The notes: generated by a model not told the origin, from the letters alone. A stretch of 64,000 bases of DNA from an uncultured Bacteroidales bacterium (GCA_900545245.1 UQYV01000014.1:6833-70832), one strand, 5' to 3'. Positions 24,523 through 33,108 are shown, numbered from the stretch's first letter. Program-made: numbers and translations.

Positions 24523-25854
24523 ATGAAAATCTTGAGCACCATCTTATCTGCCTTGACAGCACTTTTGCTGGCAGGAGTGTCGGCAAATGCTCGGACAGTA
24601 TTCACCGACCAGAAAGCAAAAGCGACTGAAAGCGAGGGCGTGAGGGCTCGTGTCTGGCTCAATAAGGGTGAGACGCGAGCCCTTGATGGCTACCTCCGCT
24701 CGGCGCTTGTCAACAGACCGGATTACATTGAGTTCAGTCTCACTCCGGACGGCGAAAGGACAAGATACGTCAACGAGGACGTGGATTCCCTCCTTCTCGA
24801 AGGCACGGACAAGTATGTGAAGCGTCTTGTCAAGATGTTCGGGGCTTTCGGCGGTAAGGCAAATGTGGAATGGGTCAGAAAGGAATATCACGGAGCCGGG
24901 ATTGATCTCTATTCCCTCTTTACTGTCGAGTCTGAACAGACTGGGCGAAACATCACCGTGGTGCGCCCTGTCCGTTCGTGGTACCTGAGCATAGCCGGAG
25001 ACATAGCTGTGATGGTGGGTTCCGACCAGCGCGAGAGTCTTTTCGACAGAACAGAACCTTCGATGTCCGCTTCGTTGCTGAACGAATATTTCGGAAAAAT
25101 CTATGACTACCCGGAGTTAGCACAGAGGGTTAAGTCCGGCGAGTTCAAGACTTTTATGGATGTTATCTATGCGTGGGAGGCTTCTTACGGGAACACTGCT
25201 CTACGCGTTGAGGGCAAGATGAAGGACAGCCAGATTGGAGTTCAGGAAGGCATCGCCGCATCGGATGCCGGGAAGGATGTCGGGTGGAAGCGCACGAAGT
25301 CGGAGATTGTCTTCCCGAAGTACACAAGAACGATTCAAGTCGGTGTTTCTCCTGTCATCGCCCCGTGGTCGAGGATTATGAAACACGCTAGTGATGACAA
25401 GTCCTCGTTCCGGATGGTCGTGCCGCCGGTGATGATATATTCAGACATCTGTTTTCTCGATTTAGGACGTTTCGGAAGCTTCGGCTGGTCGGTAGGTGGA
25501 GAATATTCACGATACGGCTACAGCTGGATGCTGGACAACGGCTACGGCGACAAGCAGCAAGACACGTTCTGCAACCGTTTCGACATCGCTGCCGGTCTGA
25601 GCTATCACCTCACTCTCTGCCGCCGTTTTGAACTCTATGCCCGCGCGATGCTGGACGCCGGCCTGATAGGGGAGCACACTACCGACAACGAAAGTGGAGA
25701 TAAGGCAAGCAGCACTTTCAACAAGATGGACACGCGAATGACATTCGTTGCCACGGTCGGCCTGCGCTGGTATTTCTGCAAGAAGGCGGGTCTCTGGGTA
25801 GAAGGTGGCCACGACACGGGGTATGTTTCGGCCGGGCTGTCGTTCAAGTTCTAA
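24523..25854 (+). CDS. Outer-membrane beta-barrel protein, unknown function
   Basis: A 443-residue exported protein with signal MKILSTILSALTALLLAGVS. The N-terminal 270 residues are soluble and not recognised (KGETRALDGYLRSALVNRPD, KMFGAFGGKANVEWVR). From about 285 the sequence is a run of amphipathic strands (RTIQVGVSPVIAPWSRIM, FGWSVGGEYSRYGYSW, RFELYARAMLDAGL), ending GYVSAGLSFKF, with a terminal Phe as in barrels. Cotranscribed with the lipoprotein and therefore under the G-tract promoter. It overlaps the end of the convergent P-type ATPase gene by four bases. Confidence 0.75.
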   Translation: MKILSTILSALTALLLAGVSANARTVFTDQKAKATESEGVRARVWLNKGETRALDGYLRSALVNRPDYIEFSLTPDGERTRYVNEDVDSLLLEGTDKYVKRLVKMFGAFGGKANVEWVRKEYHGAGIDLYSLFTVESEQTGRNITVVRPVRSWYLSIAGDIAVMVGSDQRESLFDRTEPSMSASLLNEYFGKIYDYPELAQRVKSGEFKTFMDVIYAWEASYGNTALRVEGKMKDSQIGVQEGIAASDAGKDVGWKRTKSEIVFPKYTRTIQVGVSPVIAPWSRIMKHASDDKSSFRMVVPPVMIYSDICFLDLGRFGSFGWSVGGEYSRYGYSWMLDNGYGDKQQDTFCNRFDIAAGLSYHLTLCRRFELYARAMLDAGLIGEHTTDNESGDKASSTFNKMDTRMTFVATVGLRWYFCKKAGLWVEGGHDTGYVSAGLSFKF

Positions 25855-27755
25855 TTAAGGAAGATTTCAATTCTTTTTGCTTCTCCATTCAGTGTCCTCA
25901 TTGCGTTGAGCACTGCGAGGACGGTTACTCCGACATCGGCGAAGACTGCCATCCACATTGTGGCGAGACCGAAGCCGGCGAGGATGAGGACGGCGACCTT
26001 GACCGAAATCGCGAACCAGACATTCTCGTTGGCTATTTTTAGGGTGTGGCGGGCTATGCGGATTGCAGTGGCGACTTTCGAAGGCTTATCATCCATCAAG
26101 ACAACGTCCGCGGCCTCAATCGCCGCATCCGAACCGAGACCTCCCATAGCTATGCCGACATCCGCGCGGGCAAGCACCGGGGCGTCATTGATGCCATCTC
26201 CGACGAATGCCAGAGTCGTGCCGGCAGGTTTCTTCGCAATCAGCCTTTCGACGGCGTTCACCTTGTCTGCGGGCAGAAGTTCAGCGTGGTATTCATCCAA
26301 TCCGAGTTGCGTAGCCACGTCCTTGCCCACCTCCTCACGGTCGCCCGTCAGCATCACCGTATTCTTCACTCCGAGCGACTTTAGGTCTGCAATTGCAGCG
26401 GCGGAGTCATCCTTCAAACTGTCAGAGATCACGATGTGTCCGACATAGACCCCGTTCACGGCCACATGGATTATCGTTCCTACCTTGTGGCACGGCTGCC
26501 ATTTCGCGCCTGCTGAATCCATCATTTTCGTGTTTCCGACGCAGACGGTGTCCCCGTTCACCTTCGCGCGGATTCCGTGTCCTGAAATCTCCTCCACATC
26601 CTCCACCGTGCAGCCGTCATGCTCATTCGGATAGGCGTTCTTGAGCGAGATTGCAATCGGATGGGTCGAATAGCGTTCGACGTGAGCTGCAAGATGCAGA
26701 AGTTGTGTCTCATCGAATTGGTCAGGATGTACGGCATTCACCTCGAATTGCCCTTTCGTGAGAGTACCTGTCTTGTCAAAGACGACGGTGCCGAGCTTCG
26801 AGAGCGTGTCCATATAGTTCGCACCTTTGACAAGAATGCCGTTCTTCGATGCGCCTCCGATACCACCGAAGAATGTCAGCGGAACTGAAATCACGAGGGC
26901 GCATGGGCATGAGACCACAAGGAAGGTCAGCGCACGCTGAAGCCACGCCGGGAAATTTCCGGAAAAATCGCCTGAAACGAGCGGCGGCAGGAAAGCGAGG
27001 ACAAACGCGAGCGTCACCACAATCGGGGTATATACCTTGGCAAACTTTGCTATGAAGGTCTCGCTCTTCGCCTTGTTTTCACCTGCGTTCTCTACGAGAT
27101 TGATGATTTTCGAGGCCGTGGATTCGCCAAAAGTTTTGTTCACCCTGATGTTCAGCAGCCCGGAGATGTTGACGCATCCCGAAATAACGTCATCTCCCGG
27201 AGCCACGTCGCGCGGAAGGCTCTCTCCAGTGAGCGCCACCGTGTTGAGGCTTGAACTTCCCTCCACCACGGTTCCGTCAAGCGGAATCTTCTCTCCAGGC
27301 TTCACAACTATGGTCTCGCCGACAGTCACGGTGTCGGGCGCTACCACAGAAACCTCACCTCCTCGAAGCACGTTAGCCGTGTCGGGACGTATGTCCATAA
27401 GGTGTGAAATCGACTCCCTGCTACGTCCTTCGGCATAGTCCTCGAAGAGCTCACCAACTTGAAAGAACAGCATCACGAACACAGCCTCCGGAAACTGCGT
27501 CTCCGCGCCAGGAAGGAAGCCGATGCAGAGCGCTCCGATGGTGGCAATGCACATGAGGAAGTCCTCGTTGAAAAGTTCTCCGTGGAAAAGCCCCTCCACG
27601 GCTTCGGCAATCACGTCATACCCGACTATAAGGTAGGGCATCAGATAGATGAGCAGCAGCTGCCACACAGGCAGGCTCGTTGTCTTTTCCACTGCAAACG
27701 CTCCCGCGAGCAGCAATGCCGCCACGACGATTCTTAAAAGTTTTTTCTTGTCCAT
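25851..27755 (-). CDS. Heavy-metal P1B-type ATPase (Zn/Cd/Pb type)
   Basis: Inner-membrane exporter of divalent soft metals, 634 residues. CPC in the transmembrane metal site is at 283-285 (VSCPCALVIS), TGES at 176-179, phosphorylation loop FDKTGTLTKG with Asp327, HP motif STHPIAIS and hinge VGDGINDAPVLARADVGIAM. There is no N-terminal CxxC metal-binding domain. Topology is the usual eight helices. The 5' region has a TAnnTTTG element with a perfect inverted repeat in its spacer (27905-27921), suggesting metal-responsive repression. A Zn2+/Cd2+ preference is family inference. Confidence 0.92.
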   Translation of the reverse strand: MDKKKLLRIVVAALLLAGAFAVEKTTSLPVWQLLLIYLMPYLIVGYDVIAEAVEGLFHGELFNEDFLMCIATIGALCIGFLPGAETQFPEAVFVMLFFQVGELFEDYAEGRSRESISHLMDIRPDTANVLRGGEVSVVAPDTVTVGETIVVKPGEKIPLDGTVVEGSSSLNTVALTGESLPRDVAPGDDVISGCVNISGLLNIRVNKTFGESTASKIINLVENAGENKAKSETFIAKFAKVYTPIVVTLAFVLAFLPPLVSGDFSGNFPAWLQRALTFLVVSCPCALVISVPLTFFGGIGGASKNGILVKGANYMDTLSKLGTVVFDKTGTLTKGQFEVNAVHPDQFDETQLLHLAAHVERYSTHPIAISLKNAYPNEHDGCTVEDVEEISGHGIRAKVNGDTVCVGNTKMMDSAGAKWQPCHKVGTIIHVAVNGVYVGHIVISDSLKDDSAAAIADLKSLGVKNTVMLTGDREEVGKDVATQLGLDEYHAELLPADKVNAVERLIAKKPAGTTLAFVGDGINDAPVLARADVGIAMGGLGSDAAIEAADVVLMDDKPSKVATAIRIARHTLKIANENVWFAISVKVAVLILAGFGLATMWMAVFADVGVTVLAVLNAMRTLNGEAKRIEIFLN

Positions 27756-27847
27756 CTCTGTAATTAACTAAAATTTTGTTTCCTGTGCCGCTTCCCGGTG
27801 TCAGGAATAATCCAAGCAAACTTGTCATGCAATTACCCTCAACAAAA

Positions 27848-27886
27848 GCAGCCATCAAAGAGTCTCTGACTTTTTTTGACGGCTGC
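27848..27886 (-). terminator. Strong hairpin with T tract in the P-type ATPase leader
   Basis: GCAGCCATCAAA at 27848-27859 pairs with TTTGACGGCTGC at 27875-27886 (12 pairs, one wobble). On the reverse strand it is followed by TTTTGTT. It may terminate transcripts from galM, or act as an attenuator or stabiliser at the 5' end of the ATPase mRNA. Confidence 0.6.
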
Positions 27887-27921
27887 AAAGGTATGAACTC
27901 CATGCTGCAACTCAGTTGCAG
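27886..27921 (-). promoter_or_regulatory. P-type ATPase promoter with palindromic operator
   Basis: Reverse-strand TACCTTTG (27893-27886) matches TAnnTTTG. CTGCAACT-C-AGTTGCAG (27905-27921), a perfect 8-bp inverted repeat, occupies the spacer and -33 region. A repressor bound here would block the polymerase. The palindrome resembles sites of Fur-family (Zur-like) regulators, which is an inference. Confidence 0.55.
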
Positions 27922-27931
27922 TCTTGGGTTT

Positions 27932-29056
27932 TTATTTTACGCTGAAGCGGTAGATGCAGGTCTGCGTGTAGGTCTGGCCCGGTTCAAGAAGGGTTGAAGG
28001 GAAGTTCGGATGGTGTGGCGAATCCGGCCAATGCTGGGTCTCCAGCGCGATGGACTCGCGGTAGCGCAGAGGCTTGCCGTACTTTCCACAGGTCGTGCCG
28101 TCGAAAAAGTTTCCGCTATAGAACTGAAGTCCTGGCTGGTCGGAGAACACCTCAAGAAAACGACCGCTCTTTGGCTCATAGACGGAAGCATCGAACTCTA
28201 CTCCGCTCTCCGTCTTGCGGTCAATGCAGAAATTGTGGTCGTAGCCTGCCCCGTTCGCGAGCTGCTCGTTTTTCTCGCCTATGCGCTCTCCGATTGTATG
28301 CGTTTTCCGGAAGTCGAAAGGCGTGCCCTCCACCGGTGCAATTTCGCCGTAAGGAATCGAGTATTCGTCAATCGGAATGTATGCGGAGGCGTTGATAATC
28401 ATCTCGTTGTCAAGAATTGTCCCGTTGCCCTCGCCCTTGAGGTTGAAGAACGGATGGTGCGAGATGTTGAAATATGTCGCTTTGTCGGTCGTTGCACGAT
28501 AGTTGAGGACAAAGTTGTTTTCAGAGTCCAGAAGGTAGCTCAGGCGGATGTCAATGTTTCCAGGGAAGCCGTCAAGTCCGTCAGGATGGACGAGATTGAG
28601 CACTATGCTCGAATCTGTCACCTCGCAGACGTCCCACACAAGCATATCCACGCCTTTGAGTCCTCCGTGCAGCGTCTGCCCGTTATTGTTCAGCGGGAAA
28701 TTGTAGACCTGGTCACCGACTGTGAATGTGCCTCCGGCAATCCTGTTTGCATATGGTCCGACCACAGCTCCGAGAAATCTCTCTCCCTGATTGTGTACGT
28801 AGTCCTCTATATTGTTGTAGCCGAGCACCACGTCCTCGAAAGATCCGTTCTTGTCAGGAGTCCAAAGGCTCACGACTCTCGCTCCGAAATTGGTGACCTG
28901 CATCGTGATGTCTCCTCCGTGGAGTGTGTAGAGCGAAACCGGCTTTCCGTCGACTTCAGTGTTGAAGTTTTCCGCAGGAATCAGTTCTACCTGATGTTTT
29001 GCACCGCATCCAGCGAAAAAGAGCGCCGCAGCGATTAGAAGTAATGTCTTTTTCAT
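27932..29056 (-). CDS. galM: Aldose 1-epimerase (lipoprotein form)
   Basis: Mutarotase that interconverts alpha and beta anomers of aldoses. The 374-residue protein starts MKKTLLLIAAALFFAGCG with a lipobox Cys at 17, so it is exported and membrane anchored, as is common in Bacteroidota. Family motifs are GPYANRIAGGTFTV, NNNGQTLHGGLKG, the catalytic His in TYFNISHHPFFNLKGEG, GYDHNFCID and the catalytic Glu in YRESIALETQHWPDSPHHPN. It follows the SpoU methyltransferase gene after 22 bases and may be cotranscribed with it. Confidence 0.95.
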   Translation of the reverse strand: MKKTLLLIAAALFFAGCGAKHQVELIPAENFNTEVDGKPVSLYTLHGGDITMQVTNFGARVVSLWTPDKNGSFEDVVLGYNNIEDYVHNQGERFLGAVVGPYANRIAGGTFTVGDQVYNFPLNNNGQTLHGGLKGVDMLVWDVCEVTDSSIVLNLVHPDGLDGFPGNIDIRLSYLLDSENNFVLNYRATTDKATYFNISHHPFFNLKGEGNGTILDNEMIINASAYIPIDEYSIPYGEIAPVEGTPFDFRKTHTIGERIGEKNEQLANGAGYDHNFCIDRKTESGVEFDASVYEPKSGRFLEVFSDQPGLQFYSGNFFDGTTCGKYGKPLRYRESIALETQHWPDSPHHPNFPSTLLEPGQTYTQTCIYRFSVK

Positions 29057-29078
29057 GTCGTTATGAGTTTGTTTTTCG

Positions 29079-29711
29079 TTATAATTTTTCTGCGTTTTTT
29101 GTCCTTAACCTCTCCAGCGTGAGGTGCCACAGCACAACTCCGGCCGACACCGAAATGTTCAGAGAATGTTTCATTCCGAACTGCGGAATCTCCAAAGAGA
29201 AATCTGAGGCGTCAACGACTTCCTGGCTCACTCCGTCCACTTCATTTCCGAATATGAGGGCATATTTCTTTGAAGGGATGAGGCCTATATTACTTGTCTC
29301 AGCAGCGCTTTCCTGCCTTGTCCCTTCAGCGCTTTCCTGCGTGGCGTATGGCCTGAACCTGTCGAGCTTGGCGGAGTTCACCGTCTGTTCGACGCTGACG
29401 ATTGTGTATCCCTCATTCCTCAGCCTCTCCACGGCCACCATCGTGTCTTCGCAGTGCTCCCATCCGACGCTGTCCTCCGCTCCGAGTCCAGACTTGTGGA
29501 TTTCGGCCGATGGCGGCACCGGGCATATCCCGCACAGAAAAACTTTGTCGACTTTGAACGAGTCCGACGTCCTGAACACGGATCCGACATTATGGGCGCT
29601 TCTCACGTTGTCCAGCACCACAACTATGCCAGAATCCGGAAGTTCCCTATATTTTTCGGAGGAAACTCGTCCGAGTTCGATGTTCAGAAGCTTGCGGTCT
29701 TTTCTCTGCAT
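29079..29711 (-). CDS. SpoU/TrmH family RNA methyltransferase
   Basis: SAM-dependent 2'-O-methyltransferase of the SPOUT class acting on tRNA or rRNA, 210 residues. Motif 1 is VVLDNVRSAHNVGSVFRTSD, motif 2 ALIFGNEVDGVSQEVVDASD and motif 3 IPQFGMKHSLNISVSAGVVL, the knot of the family. A linker with two similar blocks (QESAEGTR, QESAAETS) corresponds to the short tandem repeat in the DNA at 29303-29340, just before SNIGLIPSKK. The RNA target is uncertain. The divergent promoter is shared with glyA. Confidence 0.9.
   Translation of the reverse strand: MQRKDRKLLNIELGRVSSEKYRELPDSGIVVVLDNVRSAHNVGSVFRTSDSFKVDKVFLCGICPVPPSAEIHKSGLGAEDSVGWEHCEDTMVAVERLRNEGYTIVSVEQTVNSAKLDRFRPYATQESAEGTRQESAAETSNIGLIPSKKYALIFGNEVDGVSQEVVDASDFSLEIPQFGMKHSLNISVSAGVVLWHLTLERLRTKNAEKL
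29303..29340 (+). repeat. In-frame 24-base tandem duplication in the SpoU gene
   Basis: CAGCGCTTTCCTGC occurs at 29303-29316 and 29327-29340, period 24, so eight codons are nearly repeated. It lies in a non-conserved linker and keeps the reading frame. Confidence 0.6.
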
Positions 29712-29741
29712 AACGAAGAGTGTTGATAACTTTATTTGTCA

Positions 29742-29778
29742 CAAAGGTAGTCAGAAATAAAAAATAAGACTAATTTTG
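29742..29778. promoter_or_regulatory. Divergent promoters of the SpoU gene and glyA
   Basis: Reverse-strand TACCTTTG at 29749-29742 (leader about 25 bases to 29711) and forward TAATTTTG at 29771-29778. A second TAATTTTG at 29786-29793, six bases before the glyA ATG, is a further candidate. Confidence 0.45.
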
Positions 29779-29798
29779 CAAGATATAATTTTGACCGC

Positions 29799-31127
29799 AT
29801 GAAACAGTATATATCAATTTTTGAGCTTCTTCGGGAAGAGGAGGAGAGACAGACATCGGGACTTGAGCTCATAGCCTCTGAAAACTATGTCAGCAAGCAG
29901 GTGCTTGATGCGCTTGGTTCAATCTGTACGAACAAATACGCGGAAGGCTATCCAAACGCGAGATATTACGGCGGCTGCGAGATTATTGACAAGATAGAAC
30001 AACTTGCCATCGACCGTCTTTGTCAGATTTATGGGGCGGAATATGCGAACGTCCAGCCGCACTCCGGTGCTCAGGCGAACATGGCCGTGATGATGGCCTG
30101 CCTCAAGCCAGGTGACACGTTCATGGGGCTCGATCTTGCGCACGGCGGCCATCTCACCCACGGCTCACCTGTAAATATGTCCGGCATACTCTACCATGCC
30201 GTGTCTTACGGCCTTGACGAACAAACAGGAAAGATTGACTACGACGCGATGGAGGCCAAGGCTCTCGAAACCCGCCCGAAACTCATCATCGGCGGTGCCT
30301 CTGCCTATTCCCGCGAGTGGAACTATGCGAGGATGAGAGAGATAGCCGACAAGGTCGGAGCCATTCTTATGATTGACATGGCGCATACGGCAGGCATCAT
30401 CGCCGCCGGGCTGCTCAGCAACCCTGTGAAATATGCGCACATCGTGACGTCCACCACGCATAAGACCCTGCGCGGCCCACGTGGTGGAGTCATCCTCATC
30501 GGCAAGGACTTCGACAACCCGTGGGGGCTCAAGACCAATAAGGGAGAGGTGAAAAAGATGTCCCAAATCATAAATTCCACGGTATTTCCCGGAGTTCAGG
30601 GCGGTCCGCTTGAGCACTGTATCGCCGCAAAGGCAGTTGCCTTCTTCGAGGCGCAGCAACCGGAGTTCGTGGACTATCAGAAGCAGGTGCTCGCCAATGC
30701 CTCCACAATGTGTGACGCCTTCATCCGCCGCGGCTACAAGATCGTCTCCGGCGGCACTGACAACCATCTGATGCTCATCGATTTGCGCACCAAATTCCCT
30801 GACCTTACAGGCAAGATGGCCGAGAAGGAACTCGGCAAGGCGGACATCACCGTGAACAAGAACATGGTCCCGTTCGACTCCCGCACTCCGTTCTCTACCT
30901 CAGGTCTCCGCATCGGCACTCCGGCAGTCACCTCCCGCGGCTTCGTTGAAAAGGATATGGAGTGGATGGTCGAACTCATCGACACCGTCCTCGACAACGC
31001 CTCCCGCCACCTCGATTTTCTCACCGGCAAAACTGACGAAGGACGCGAGGATTACGAGGCCGTTCTTTCAGCCGCCGCCGACAAGGTCCACAAGATGACT
31101 CTCGGCATGCCGCTGAACCGGTGGTAA
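29799..31127 (+). CDS. glyA: Serine hydroxymethyltransferase
   Basis: PLP enzyme that makes glycine and 5,10-methylene-THF from serine and THF, central to one-carbon metabolism; 442 residues. Recognised by GLELIASENYVSKQVLDA, TNKYAEGYPNARYYGGCE, ANVQPHSGAQANMAV and the PLP-lysine motif TSTTHKTLRGPRGG. C-terminal STSGLRIGTPAVTSRGF is also conserved. Probably monocistronic: the next gene converges on it after four bases. Confidence 0.98.
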   Translation: MKQYISIFELLREEEERQTSGLELIASENYVSKQVLDALGSICTNKYAEGYPNARYYGGCEIIDKIEQLAIDRLCQIYGAEYANVQPHSGAQANMAVMMACLKPGDTFMGLDLAHGGHLTHGSPVNMSGILYHAVSYGLDEQTGKIDYDAMEAKALETRPKLIIGGASAYSREWNYARMREIADKVGAILMIDMAHTAGIIAAGLLSNPVKYAHIVTSTTHKTLRGPRGGVILIGKDFDNPWGLKTNKGEVKKMSQIINSTVFPGVQGGPLEHCIAAKAVAFFEAQQPEFVDYQKQVLANASTMCDAFIRRGYKIVSGGTDNHLMLIDLRTKFPDLTGKMAEKELGKADITVNKNMVPFDSRTPFSTSGLRIGTPAVTSRGFVEKDMEWMVELIDTVLDNASRHLDFLTGKTDEGREDYEAVLSAAADKVHKMTLGMPLNRW

Positions 31128-31131
31128 TCTT

Positions 31132-31923
31132 CTACTTGAAAATGTCGTTGAGGATCGCCGCGAGCCGCAGGCCACCGCGAAGAAGCTGCTGCTCGATGGT
31201 CGGAGTCCATCTGCTGACGTAGTCGTAGGAAAGCTTGGAGCCTACAGGGGTCTCGTCGTAGATTTCCTTTGAGATTTCATAAGTCTGCCTGCCCCAGTCG
31301 GACACGCTGCCCTCTGCAATGGCCTTGTTCTCGGCTTTCCCGTAAGTGTCGATCTGCTCGACCCATTCCGTGTAGGTCCATTTGTGGGCGCTCTCTATGA
31401 GAGATGAATCCCAGATGGAATGCAGGTTCTTTCCGCTTCCGAAATACTGAATCTGCCATCTGTTGCCTCCGCGGTCAGATCTGTGTCCCATGTGCATCGG
31501 GCAATGCATGTCTCCCGTAAGGTGAACGAGAAACTTGAGTGCGAGTGCCTTACCCTCCTTGTCCAGTTTCCCGCTCTTGAGGGCGGCAATCTGCTCCTCT
31601 ATGGCTCTGATCACGTCTCCGTGCTCGTTGAGCGCCGCATTTTCGAAGGTCTCATCGGCGTCGATATTCTTGTAATGCCATGTGCTCGTGTGTCTGAACT
31701 CCGGAGTGTGGCTGGCATTGTCCATCCAATTTGCCCAATAGACGATGGATTTCCCGTCCAGAATCTCAGAGATCTGTTTTTTTGCCTTCTTTGTCAAGTG
31801 CTTCTGGGCAATCGCGCAGGTCACGTCATGCCCTTTCTGCCCCCAAGAGTAACCATTCACAGTCGCTGCGAGCAGTCCCGCTCCAAGGCAGGCCAACTTC
31901 AATAATTTGCTTAAATTCATCAT
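31132..31923 (-). CDS. S1/P1-type nuclease
   Basis: Exported zinc-dependent nuclease of the S1/P1 family, 263 residues, which probably degrades single-stranded nucleic acid in the periplasm or outside. After the signal peptide the mature start is WGQKGHDVTCAIAQKHLTKK, whose Trp and His are zinc ligands. Further ligands appear in YWANWMDNA (Asp), HTSTWHYKNI (His), FLVHLTGDMHCPMHMGH and DRGGNRWQIQYFG, and in LHSIWDSSLIE. The set is complete, so activity is likely. It converges on glyA. Confidence 0.93.
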   Translation of the reverse strand: MMNLSKLLKLACLGAGLLAATVNGYSWGQKGHDVTCAIAQKHLTKKAKKQISEILDGKSIVYWANWMDNASHTPEFRHTSTWHYKNIDADETFENAALNEHGDVIRAIEEQIAALKSGKLDKEGKALALKFLVHLTGDMHCPMHMGHRSDRGGNRWQIQYFGSGKNLHSIWDSSLIESAHKWTYTEWVEQIDTYGKAENKAIAEGSVSDWGRQTYEISKEIYDETPVGSKLSYDYVSRWTPTIEQQLLRGGLRLAAILNDIFK

Positions 31924-32042
31924 TTTTTTTGTCTTTATAATGTCTAATACTTAGTCGGTTATATTATTAATGTTTCTATAATTTCATACGCCACTTTTCT
32001 ACGTTCTTCGGCTTCTTATGCGGGAGACACCATAGCCCCCCT

Positions 32043-32630
32043 TTACCACTTGTTGTAGTGAATCTTCGTAGGATCCCACTTGTCTTTCGGCTGGAAGTCG
32101 CCGTCAGGATGGCCTACGGGAACTACGCAGAGAGGGTGTATAAAGGACGGAATGGCGAGAGCCTCGCGGACGATTTCCGCGCGCTCACTGTCCGATGCCG
32201 CGGTCCATACTGCTCCAAGTCCCATGGCTTCTGCCGCGAGCAGCAGGTTTTCAGTTGCCGCAGAGCAGTCATGTGTCCAAAATTTCTCGCTGACCGATGT
32301 GTCTCCGCAGACTACGATGGCGAGCGGCGCCGTGTCGAGCCGGGCATACGGCATTTTCTCCGCCATCGACAAAAGTTTTTCCTTGTCTGTCACCACCACA
32401 AACCTCCATGGCTGCTTGTTCAGAGCGCTTGGCGCTGCCATAGCCGCCTTGAGCAGAGTCTCGACCTGTTTCTCCGAGACAGGCTCGGAGGTGAATTTGC
32501 GCACGGACTTGCGTGCAAAGATGTTGTTCAGAACATCTTCGGTGTTCCGGACATTGGAATTGTTGCTACATGATGCCATTGCGATAAGCGTTGCGCCCGC
32601 GAGAGCGAGCAGTTTTACAAACTTTTTCAT
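32043..32630 (-). CDS. Lipid-anchored nitroreductase family protein
   Basis: FMN-dependent nitroreductase fold, 195 residues from the Met at 32630, which begins the lipoprotein signal MKKFVKLLALAGATLIAMASC. The domain shows ARKSVRKFTSEPVSEKQVET, AAMAAPSALNKQPWRFVVVT, ENLLLAAEAMGLGAVWTA and FIHPLCVVPVGHPDG. Export of a flavin enzyme as a lipoprotein is notable; the substrate is unknown. A longer frame to 32660 is unlikely because the -7 element (32658-32665) would overlap it. Confidence 0.88.
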   Translation of the reverse strand: MKKFVKLLALAGATLIAMASCSNNSNVRNTEDVLNNIFARKSVRKFTSEPVSEKQVETLLKAAMAAPSALNKQPWRFVVVTDKEKLLSMAEKMPYARLDTAPLAIVVCGDTSVSEKFWTHDCSAATENLLLAAEAMGLGAVWTAASDSERAEIVREALAIPSFIHPLCVVPVGHPDGDFQPKDKWDPTKIHYNKW

Positions 32631-32657
32631 GTTTCTATAATGGGTAGTTCTTCGAAT

Positions 32658-32665
32658 CAAAATTA
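32658..32665 (-). promoter_or_regulatory. -7 promoter element for the nitroreductase gene
   Basis: Reverse-strand TAATTTTG matches TAnnTTTG and lies about 28 bases before the ATG at 32630. Confidence 0.45.
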
Positions 32666-32739
32666 GAAATTAGCTTTTGGAAAAGCAAATTTTTACTTTA
32701 GAAAGATTGTGGCGAAACAGGCATCTGCTGACGTCTTGA

Positions 32740-32779
32740 TGACAATTTGTCAGTCTTTGGCCGTTGGCACTTTGTTTGT
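32740..32779 (+). promoter_or_regulatory. Heat-shock-type promoter element upstream of groES
   Basis: TGACA-ATT-TGTCA (32740-32752), then TTGGCAC-N5-TTGT at 32764-32779. The htpG region has the same inverted repeat and, 13-14 bases on, the same spaced box. It is not the CIRCE element. The second half fits a -24/-12 type promoter except for the last C; involvement of sigma-54 is an inference. Confidence 0.55.
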
Positions 32780-32841
32780 CCTTTTCTTGACCGGCTCCAC
32801 GAGGAGCATTATGAAGTATAACACTTAAAATACTATAAATT

Positions 32842-33108
32842 ATGATCAAACCATTGGCAGACAGAGTGGTCGTTGAGCCTAAGGAGGCGGAGACCAAGAC
32901 AGCTTCAGGACTTTATATTCCTGACACGGCAAAGGAAAAGCCGCAGCAGGGAACCGTAATTGCGGTTGGTCCCGGCACCAAGGATGTTGAGATGGAGGTT
33001 AAGGTCGGTGATGTTGTGCTCTATGGCAAATATGCCGGTACAGAGGTCTCATTCGAAGACAAGAAATACCTCATTATGAAACAGTCAGACATTCTGGCAA
33101 TCATCTAA
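32842..33108 (+). CDS. groES: Co-chaperonin GroES
   Basis: Cap of the GroEL folding chamber, 88 residues. It opens IKPLADRVVVEPKEAETKTA and has the mobile loop just after, then GLYIPDTAKEKPQQGTVIAV and VGDVVLYGKYAGTEV. It ends KYLIMKQSDILAII, as usual. It is followed by groEL after 69 bases and shares an upstream element with htpG. Confidence 0.98.
   Translation: MIKPLADRVVVEPKEAETKTASGLYIPDTAKEKPQQGTVIAVGPGTKDVEMEVKVGDVVLYGKYAGTEVSFEDKKYLIMKQSDILAII

Noticed and set aside
28010..29038. Forward open frame of 342 codons opposite galM
   Set aside because: Antisense shadow of a clear aldose epimerase; no promoter, no family resemblance.
32771..32797. Short match TGACCGGCTCC between the groES leader and the transposase fragment near 22588
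   Set aside because: Only 11 bases with a few similar neighbours; too short to claim an insertion-sequence scar.
32661..32841. CIRCE/HrcA operator upstream of groES
   Set aside because: No TTAGCACTC-N9-GAGTGCTAA-like sequence is present; the inverted repeat there is TGACA-N3-TGTCA.
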